The notes beneath the pieces are model-generated. The model was not told the DNA's origin, did not search any database, and saw only the letters and a list, made by a program, of their open reading frames with translations. Positions 57,798 through 64,000 of a stretch of DNA of 64,000 nt are shown piece by piece; positions within the stretch are counted from its first letter, which is position 1, and each line of letters opens with the position of its first letter. The stretch is from contig CM053327.1 in NCBI GenBank assembly GCA_028583605.1, positions 17,471,629 to 17,535,628 of the forward strand, in the 5' to 3' direction. This DNA comes from Dastarcus helophoroides. Its lineage: Eukaryota > Arthropoda > Insecta > Coleoptera > Bothrideridae. The position numbers were made by a program, and so were the translations under genes.

Positions 57798-60700
57798 TCA
57801 TTTTTCTTCAAGCCCAAGTAGTCCCATTTTTTTACGCAGGATCTTGAATTGATGTGGTGGCAGCGACTTTGTCAGCAAGTCAGCTTCCTGGTTTTCTGTA
57901 GACAAATATTTCAAACAGACAATTTTGTTCTCAATTTGTTCACGTGTAAAGTGATATTTTATATCAATGTGTTTAGACCTTTTGTGATGTACTGGATTAT
58001 TTGCCATCGCAATGCAACTTTGATTGTCTTCGTATATCATTATTGGTTCAAACATATTGATATTTAGACTAATCAATAAGGACCTAAGCCAGAGGGCTTC
58101 TTTGACAGCTTCAAACACTGCCATATACTCAGCCTCAGTAGATGAAGCTGCTACTGAATTTTGTCGCCGTGTAATCCATGTTACAATACAATTTTTAAAC
58201 AGTTTAAATAAACAACCTGTTGTACTTCGGCGATCTATTTCATTATTTGCCCAATCTGCATCTACGTATCCAGTTAATACATGCTTATAATTATTTTCAC
58301 GCCTATAGACCAATTTTATATCTATTGTTCCTTTTACATATCTCAGTACCCGCTTTAAACATATCCACAGTTCTTTATTGCCTTTAGACTGATACCTGCT
58401 CAAAAGATTAACTGCTGTACACAAATCTGGACGTGTACATAACATTGCATACATCAGGCATCCTATCAAGTTACGACAAGGAGCATCATAATTTTCCTCA
58501 GAATTCAATGCGACATAGTTTAATTTTAATGGTAATGGTGTGCTGACAGGTTTACAATCACTCATATTAAAATTTTTTAATACTGATTTTAAATATGTTG
58601 TTTGGTCAATTGAAACTTCGAAATCTGATTTATTTACTCTAATGCCAAGAAAATATTTGATTTCCTGTAAATCCACCATTTCAAATTGTTTCATCAAAAA
58701 CATTTTAAAATTATTCATTGTAATTATATCTTTAGTAGCGATTATTAAATCATCAACATATAAAATTAAATAGATATTTTTAGAAACGTCGCCTCTATCT
58801 AAGAAATATAAACAATTGTCGGCAGCCGAGTTGGTAAAACCTTTTTCAATCAACACGTTATTGAAACACTCAAACCAGCATCGTTCCGATTGTTTTAATC
58901 CGTATAAAGATTTGTTTAATTTACAAACAATGTTATCTCCCAAAATTTCAACTCCGTCAGGGACTCGCATATAAATATTTTCTTTCAAAGTTCCGTTTAG
59001 AAATGCTGTTTTCACATCCATTTGATGTATTTGCAGCTGATATTGATTAGCGAAGGCAAGCATACAGCGAAATGTGCTGATTCTAGCAACTGGCGCAAAA
59101 GTTTCGTCGTAATCGATACTTTTTCTTTGGCTAAAGCCGCGAGCTACTAATCTCGCTTTATGTCTCACGGATTTCCCGGTACTATCGCGTTTTAAGGTAA
59201 ACACCCATTTACAGTCGACGATGTTTACATTACATGGTTTTTGTACCAAGGTCCATGTATTGTTTTTCTCTAAAGATGCCAATTCATCTTTGATAGATTT
59301 TTCCCATTCAGCTCTGGATGTGCTTTTTGCTACATCCTGATAACATATTGGGATATCGTTTTCAACTATTTGATTACTTATCAAATAGGTACTTATTTCA
59401 AAATCATCCTCCTTGTAAGATATAATTGGTTTTGCTTTCAATCTTTCGCTCTTTCTGGTATCCTGCAATTGAGTTAATTTCTTTAACTCTTGTGAGGAAT
59501 CCGGACTTTCACCACCACTCAAGCTATTTGAGCTCGTACGTAATTGTTCAGGGACATCCATTACAGAGGATGTTTGACCTTGGTTGCTATATTCAGGGAC
59601 ACCTTTTTCAGAAAGGGTTTGTTTGCAACTCATATTGTCCGTTTTACCAGAAATAGTTTTTACAGAGTTATTATCAACGGCACCCCCTGCTGATTCAGTA
59701 TTACTCTTATTAGTACTTGTACTTTGTACTATATTCTCTGTATTTATCTCATTATATGTGCCCCCACCAATTTTCATTAAATCGTCAAGTTCTGATCTTG
59801 ACGTTTTATATGCAATTTCATCAAAAATTACATCACGTGCAATTATGAATTTCTGCGAATTTGGATCAAAAATCTTATATCCATTTGGCACGTAACCTAC
59901 AAAGATTCCCTTGGAGGATTTGCTATCAAATTTATTTCTCTTTGTTTTATTATGCACATAAGCTGTACAACCGAATATTTTTAAATTACCGAATTTTGGC
60001 TTTTTACTATGCCAAATCTCATACGGTGTCGTATTTAATTTTAACGCTTTTGTTGGCAGTCTGTTTACTAAATAAGTTGCAGTTAAAACAGCCTCGCCCC
60101 ATAAACGTTTGTCTAGACACGCGCTATTTATCATAGCACGCGCTTTTTCGGTTAAAGTTCGGTTCATTCTTTCGGCCACTCCGTTTTGTTGCGGAGTGTA
60201 AGGTACTGTAAGATGATATGTTATGCCTTTTTGTTTACAAAACTCCTTCATTTCATTTGATAAATATTCTCTACCGTTATCACAATACAAATTGACAAAT
60301 TTTGAATTAGAGTGGGTTTCACTTTTGGGAACATAATCTTTGAAAAATGTAAATACTTCGGATTTGTTTACCATTAAATAGGTCACGGTATAGTGTGAAT
60401 AATCGTCAATGAAAGTAACGTAGTAATTTTGATTGTTTATCGTAGAAGGAGTTATGGGACCACAAACATCTGAATGTACAATAAAAAGAGGTCTATTTAT
60501 TTTTAATTTATCTTTACTCTTAGAGAAAGGAAGGCGTGTTTGTTTTGCCATAATGCATGCTTCACATAAAGAATCAATTGGATTTATGTTATTCAAACAG
60601 TTACTATCACAGATCAATTGATTTATTTTAATTTGAGAAAACTTGTCTTTACTTATGTGGCCTAATCTTTCATGCCATAATTTATTTTCATTAATACCAT

Positions 60701-61142
60701 GAACTGCAGCTACGTGGCCCTCGGCCCGTACTGTATCCGGCGCATTTTGTACTATTAAATCAATAATATACAGATTGTCAATGCGCTTACCTTTTATTAT
60801 TGTTGTGGCTCCATTTCTGATCTCCACAGAACCGGTCTCAGTGAACAGCAAGGACAGTCCAGCTTCTTGGATGCGTCTCACGGAGATAAGATTGGCAGGA
60901 CAGCTACTACTATATAGCACATCTATTAGCTCCCCGTTGTATCCAAGATTCGTAGATACTTGGATAGAACCAATGTGGGTAGCTATGATGGTTTCACCTT
61001 TCTTTGCCACAGTAATGTGAATTGGTTTGGTCAGCTGTTTATAGTCGGTAAAAAGTCTTAGATCATTAATGATATGTTCCGTCGCTCCGGAATCCAGAAG
61101 AAAACGTCCAAATCCGGTATCTTTGTAATTATTGCACATCAT
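57798..61142 (-). CDS. copia pol polyprotein
   Basis: 1114 codons from an internal ATG at 61142; the frame is open further upstream through the gag zinc knuckle, so the true product is probably longer. Protease: LLDSGATEH (Asp17). Integrase: H157, H162, C193 and C196 zinc site, then D225, D288 and E324 with 35 residues between the last two. Then YEIWHSKKP and a Ser/Asn-rich linker. Reverse transcriptase: KWVFTLKRD, QMDVKTAFLNG (D709), LYVDDLI (D797, D798). RNase H: GYVDADWANN (D961), SSTEAEY (E1003), YEDNQSC (D1039), HIDIKYHF. All catalytic residues expected for copia are present and no stop interrupts the frame. The product would copy the element RNA in the particle and insert the DNA in the nucleus. 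Confidence 0.97.
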   Translation of the reverse strand: MMCNNYKDTGFGRFLLDSGATEHIINDLRLFTDYKQLTKPIHITVAKKGETIIATHIGSIQVSTNLGYNGELIDVLYSSSCPANLISVRRIQEAGLSLLFTETGSVEIRNGATTIIKGKRIDNLYIIDLIVQNAPDTVRAEGHVAAVHGINENKLWHERLGHISKDKFSQIKINQLICDSNCLNNINPIDSLCEACIMAKQTRLPFSKSKDKLKINRPLFIVHSDVCGPITPSTINNQNYYVTFIDDYSHYTVTYLMVNKSEVFTFFKDYVPKSETHSNSKFVNLYCDNGREYLSNEMKEFCKQKGITYHLTVPYTPQQNGVAERMNRTLTEKARAMINSACLDKRLWGEAVLTATYLVNRLPTKALKLNTTPYEIWHSKKPKFGNLKIFGCTAYVHNKTKRNKFDSKSSKGIFVGYVPNGYKIFDPNSQKFIIARDVIFDEIAYKTSRSELDDLMKIGGGTYNEINTENIVQSTSTNKSNTESAGGAVDNNSVKTISGKTDNMSCKQTLSEKGVPEYSNQGQTSSVMDVPEQLRTSSNSLSGGESPDSSQELKKLTQLQDTRKSERLKAKPIISYKEDDFEISTYLISNQIVENDIPICYQDVAKSTSRAEWEKSIKDELASLEKNNTWTLVQKPCNVNIVDCKWVFTLKRDSTGKSVRHKARLVARGFSQRKSIDYDETFAPVARISTFRCMLAFANQYQLQIHQMDVKTAFLNGTLKENIYMRVPDGVEILGDNIVCKLNKSLYGLKQSERCWFECFNNVLIEKGFTNSAADNCLYFLDRGDVSKNIYLILYVDDLIIATKDIITMNNFKMFLMKQFEMVDLQEIKYFLGIRVNKSDFEVSIDQTTYLKSVLKNFNMSDCKPVSTPLPLKLNYVALNSEENYDAPCRNLIGCLMYAMLCTRPDLCTAVNLLSRYQSKGNKELWICLKRVLRYVKGTIDIKLVYRRENNYKHVLTGYVDADWANNEIDRRSTTGCLFKLFKNCIVTWITRRQNSVAASSTEAEYMAVFEAVKEALWLRSLLISLNINMFEPIMIYEDNQSCIAMANNPVHHKRSKHIDIKYHFTREQIENKIVCLKYLSTENQEADLLTKSLPPHQFKILRKKMGLLGLEEK

Positions 61143-61231
61143 AAAGGCAAATGCATTAGTGTTGCTGGCAACAGCTGTTGATGCGCTAGCATCAGGATTA
61201 CCTTTTCTTTTGTACTGCTTCTCCTGCAGTT

Positions 61232-61993
61232 TCAGACTCTGCTTATAGAAGTAGCAATCACGTTGCAGATGATTCTTTCGTCCGCAGTGATGACATTTGC
61301 GGACCTGCCTAATTTTGAAAGTAGGTTTGTTTCTCGGGACGTATTTATCTTTCTTTTTCCATTTGTCATTGAAGTGGGTGGATCGAAAGTGGAAGCTCTA
61401 GCACTTGTGTCGGCATTTTCTCGTACTAGATATTCCTCATGCTCCAAAAGCATTCCCTTGACAAATGCTAACGTTAGTCTATCATCAGTCATTGTTTTTA
61501 TTGCTGCTTTTACTGGTGCGTAGCTTGATGGTAACGAGTTAAGCATATACCAAACTTTTGTAGTCTCGCTCACCTCCATTCCACATGCTGCTAAATCACG
61601 TACCATTTCTTCTATCTCCATCATGTGCTTCTTAATTGGTGTTCCAGGTTTTAATTTGCAATTGAACAGCCGGTCCTGTACGCATAGTTGCGTCGATACC
61701 TTTTTGCATGCATATAAGTCGTCAAATTTTTTTAAAATTTCTCTGGCTGTAGCACGACCCGGTGGCAGCTGTGAGAGTATGAGGTCATCTAGATATTCAA
61801 TCAAAGTACCTCTTGCGAAACGCTCCCATTTGATCCACTCCTCAGTGACAGGCGTCGGGGGGTCTTCATTTAGTACCTTACTGGCACCTTCTTGCTCAAT
61901 TATTTCACATAGTCTAAACTTCCACATTAAGTAATTTTCACCATTGAAAAGTTTTAAGTTTCTTTTCACCACAGATGTTGCGCCACTGGACAT
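61232..61993 (-). CDS. copia gag, N-terminal part
   Basis: Structural protein that forms the cytoplasmic virus-like particle of the element. The ATG at 61993 opens 253 codons. KLFNGENYLMWKFRLCEIIE near the start and the helical region with LKPGTPIKKHMMEIEEMV are typical of copia gag. The gag zinc knuckle is not in this frame. It is read in the pol frame at about 61300-61259 as CHHCGRKNHLQRDC (C-X2-C-X4-H-X4-C). A one-base change somewhere around 61380-61395 would account for this. The frame ends at a stop at 61232. In many copia elements gag and pol form one continuous frame, so this is either an inactivating indel or an assembly error. Confidence 0.9.
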   Translation of the reverse strand: MSSGATSVVKRNLKLFNGENYLMWKFRLCEIIEQEGASKVLNEDPPTPVTEEWIKWERFARGTLIEYLDDLILSQLPPGRATAREILKKFDDLYACKKVSTQLCVQDRLFNCKLKPGTPIKKHMMEIEEMVRDLAACGMEVSETTKVWYMLNSLPSSYAPVKAAIKTMTDDRLTLAFVKGMLLEHEEYLVRENADTSARASTFDPPTSMTNGKRKINTSRETNLLSKLGRSANVITADERIICNVIATSISRV

Positions 61994-62070
61994 TTTTAGT
62001 TTTTATTATATTATTATATACACACGGTAAAGTTTATAATATAATTTAATTTCACTCTCGATCACCTTAA

Positions 62071-62088
62071 GTGACTGGGTCCATAACC
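62071..62088 (-). promoter_or_regulatory. copia primer-binding site (initiator tRNA-Met half)
   Basis: Directly inside the 5' LTR the minus strand reads GGTTATGGACCCAGTCAC. This matches the complement of the anticodon arm of initiator tRNA-Met, not the tRNA 3' end. Copia-type elements are known to prime reverse transcription with such an internally cleaved tRNA fragment. Confidence 0.85.
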
Positions 62089-62355
62089 TATCGGAAGGAT
62101 ATGGGGTGAAAAGAAAAATCACGTATTGCCGATCTATACTTTTAATTATTATCAAGCCCCTTTCGCTTGAAAGAATACCGAACAACTAACTAACAATTCT
62201 GCTCTTCTGGGTGTTCTTCATTTATGTAACTTGAAACCTATGGTAATAAAATTTTGTTTATATAAAAGTCGCCGTTCAATAACAGCCTGATTAAGCTTTC
62301 TTGCACGTGGATAAACATTGACATAAACGAATATAGTTTTTGCTTATTTCCAACA
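62089..62355 (-). repeat. copia 5' LTR
   Basis: On the minus strand it starts TGTTGGAAATAAGC and ends CCTTCCGATA. A TATA-like 'CTTTTATATAAAC' (about 62256-62268) may position the start of the element's transcript. It differs from the other LTR only at 62132 (A here; T at 57329). Confidence 0.95.
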
Positions 62356-62360
62356 AAAAC

Positions 62361-64000
62361 AAATAATTTCTTCATTTTTCACACAAAAACATTTGGATAA
62401 GTTTTCAATATAAATATTTAATAAATGTCTAACACTGACTGACGGGAAACGCACAACCTAAACGGGTGGGTCTAGAGGCATCAAGTGTCCCCCGTAATAC
62501 ATAGGCGAGCACTAAGAAATAAGAAAGGATTTTTCAAAATTCAACCTCTAAGATGATAAAAGTGAGCATCAACGACTAGGAGATTTTTATGCAATTAATA
62601 ATACACAAAACTGATTTCAAGTTGTCTATATGTTTAACCCATTATGGCAATAAAGTTAAAACATTTAAAAAATTCGAAAATTTGAAAAATTTTCAAAAAA
62701 GTCAAAATTGTAGAAAAATATTGATATTTAAAAAAATGAGAAATTCTGGCGAAATTCTCAAAAAAAGTCTAAATTTTAAAAATTTCGAAATTTTCATAGA
62801 AAGTTAAATTTCCAAAAGAAAATTAAGATTTTGAAAAATCACTAATAAAAAAAGTCAAACTTTTAAGTCATTTTCAATAACTTCGAGTATTTGAAAAAAG
62901 GTGAAATATTGAAGAAAAGTAAAAATTATCAGAAAATTGGTAATTATTAAAAAAGTAGAAATATTGGAAAGATAAAATTTTGGCAAAAGCCGAAATTTTG
63001 GATAGTTCAAATTTAAAAAAAGTCACATCCTTTTAAAAAGTTGAGGATTTGATTGGAAATTTTCAAAAAAATATATAAATATTTTGAAAAGGTAAGGAAC
63101 GTTTCAAAAAAGACAAGTTTTGGAAAAAAAGTGGACGTTTGAAAAAAAATTAGAAATTTTGTGAAATAGTTAAAAATTTCAAAAAAGTTTTATGAAAGTC
63201 TGTTTTAAAAAAATTCTAATTTTCAAATAAAGGCTCGAAATTTTGCAAAAAATTGTCGCAATTTTTAAAATAATTGAAATTAAAAAAAATAGCCGAACAT
63301 TTAAAAAAGTCGATATTTTCAGTAGTGGGAATTAAAAAAGAAGTCAAAAATTTGGTAAAAAGTCGACATTTAAGAAAAGGACAAAACTACACAAAATTTT
63401 CAAAAAACTGAGAGCTTCAGAACAAGGAAAAAATTTTCAAAACATTTCGAATCTTCCAAAGAAATAAAATTTTAGAAAAAAGGAAAATTTTGAAAAAATC
63501 GAAATTTTAAAGTCGAAATTAAAAAATATCAAAACTGTGAATAAGTTGACAGATTTAAAAGGTTTAAGAATTAGGAAAAAATGAAGTCCAGACTAATTCA
63601 AAATTTTGAAGAAGTTGAAATTGTGAAAAATTGGGGAATTTCAGCCCAACTTTTAATAGAAGCCAAAATTCCCAAATTCGAAATACTGAAAAAAGCCAAA
63701 ATTATTAAATAGATTTCCAAATATTCAAATATTGAAGTTAAAATTTTAGAAAAAATTGAAATTTTGAAGTTGGGCATTTTGAGAATTTTCAAAAAAAGTT
63801 AATATTTAAAAAAAATAAACATTTTTGTAAAAAGTTAAGATTTCCAAAAGAATCAAAATTTTGAAAGGAACTGGGAAATTAAAAAAGAGAGAACCTTTCA
63901 GAAAAAAATGGTCGAAAATGTCAAAAGAGTCGAAATTTTATCAAAATTTTTCATCTAAAAAAATCCAAAGTTTACAAAAAAAGTCGAACTTTTGAAAAAG
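62361..64000 (-). repeat. Short unique stretch, then filler
   Basis: 62361-62640 looks single-copy with no gene. From 62640 to the window end is filler in the AAAGTCGAAA orientation. Open frames of 60-70 codons here are composition artefacts. Confidence 0.65.

Larger units (their letters stand above)
57286..62355 (-). mobile_element. copia LTR retrotransposon, full length and young
   Basis: A 5070-bp element in minus orientation between 5-bp target duplications AAAAC (57281-57285 and 62356-62360). Two 267-bp LTRs differ at one base. It carries a primer-binding site, polypurine tract, gag and pol in the usual copia order (protease, integrase, reverse transcriptase, RNase H). One frame change separates the gag start from its zinc knuckle. 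It lies about 1.9 kb upstream of Amot in the same orientation. Confidence 0.97.

Noticed and set aside
1..64000. Centromeric or simple satellite interpretation of the filler
   Set aside because: No constant long-range period was visible, blocks have ends and orientation, and a gene with normal introns runs through them.

Overview
This window is a repeat-dense, AT-rich stretch of an animal nuclear genome, most likely an insect. The reasons are a multi-exon gene with several introns of about 50 bp, insect-type copia, mariner, hAT and jockey-like elements, and tRNA-derived SINE sequence. A beetle is a guess only. There are no rRNA genes, CRISPR arrays or bacterial operons.

One host gene is well supported: an angiomotin (Amot) orthologue on the minus strand, from a start codon at 55421 to a stop at 36515. 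I could trace ten coding exons by matching splice sites and codon phase. The gene encodes roughly 995 residues: an N-terminal half with RQEPQGQE and PPEY motifs, the Amot coiled-coil homology region, and a Ser/Arg/Pro-rich C-terminus. Three sites need one base skipped to keep the frame. An alternative last exon may end at 48509.

Layout. 1-10.5 kb holds blocks of a diverged low-complexity repeat ('filler') built from A-runs and T-runs around TTTCGAC, with small inverted-repeat elements, a SINE and a 3.7-kb repeat with hAT-like ends. 10.7-12.0 kb is a dead mariner. 12-18.5 kb is mostly non-repetitive, with a small MITE, a G-rich minisatellite and a GC-richer island that may be a promoter or 5' exon. 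18.5-19.7 kb is a non-autonomous hAT with a perfect 8-bp target duplication. 19.7-30.8 kb is more filler and old elements. 30.8-33.9 kb is a decayed jockey-like LINE. 33.9-36.5 kb holds filler and the 3' flank of Amot. 36.5-55.4 kb is Amot; its introns hold filler in two opposite orientations, an ORF1-only non-LTR remnant, a 574-bp foldback element, and a second LINE copy that was itself hit by a hAT element. 57.3-62.4 kb is a nearly intact, recent copia retrotransposon on the minus strand. 62.4-64.0 kb is filler.

The most unusual feature is the filler. It covers roughly half the window, switches strand orientation in blocks, and in at least one place is bounded by transposon-like ends, so it may be carried by DNA transposons rather than being an ordinary satellite. 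All homology between blocks was judged by eye.
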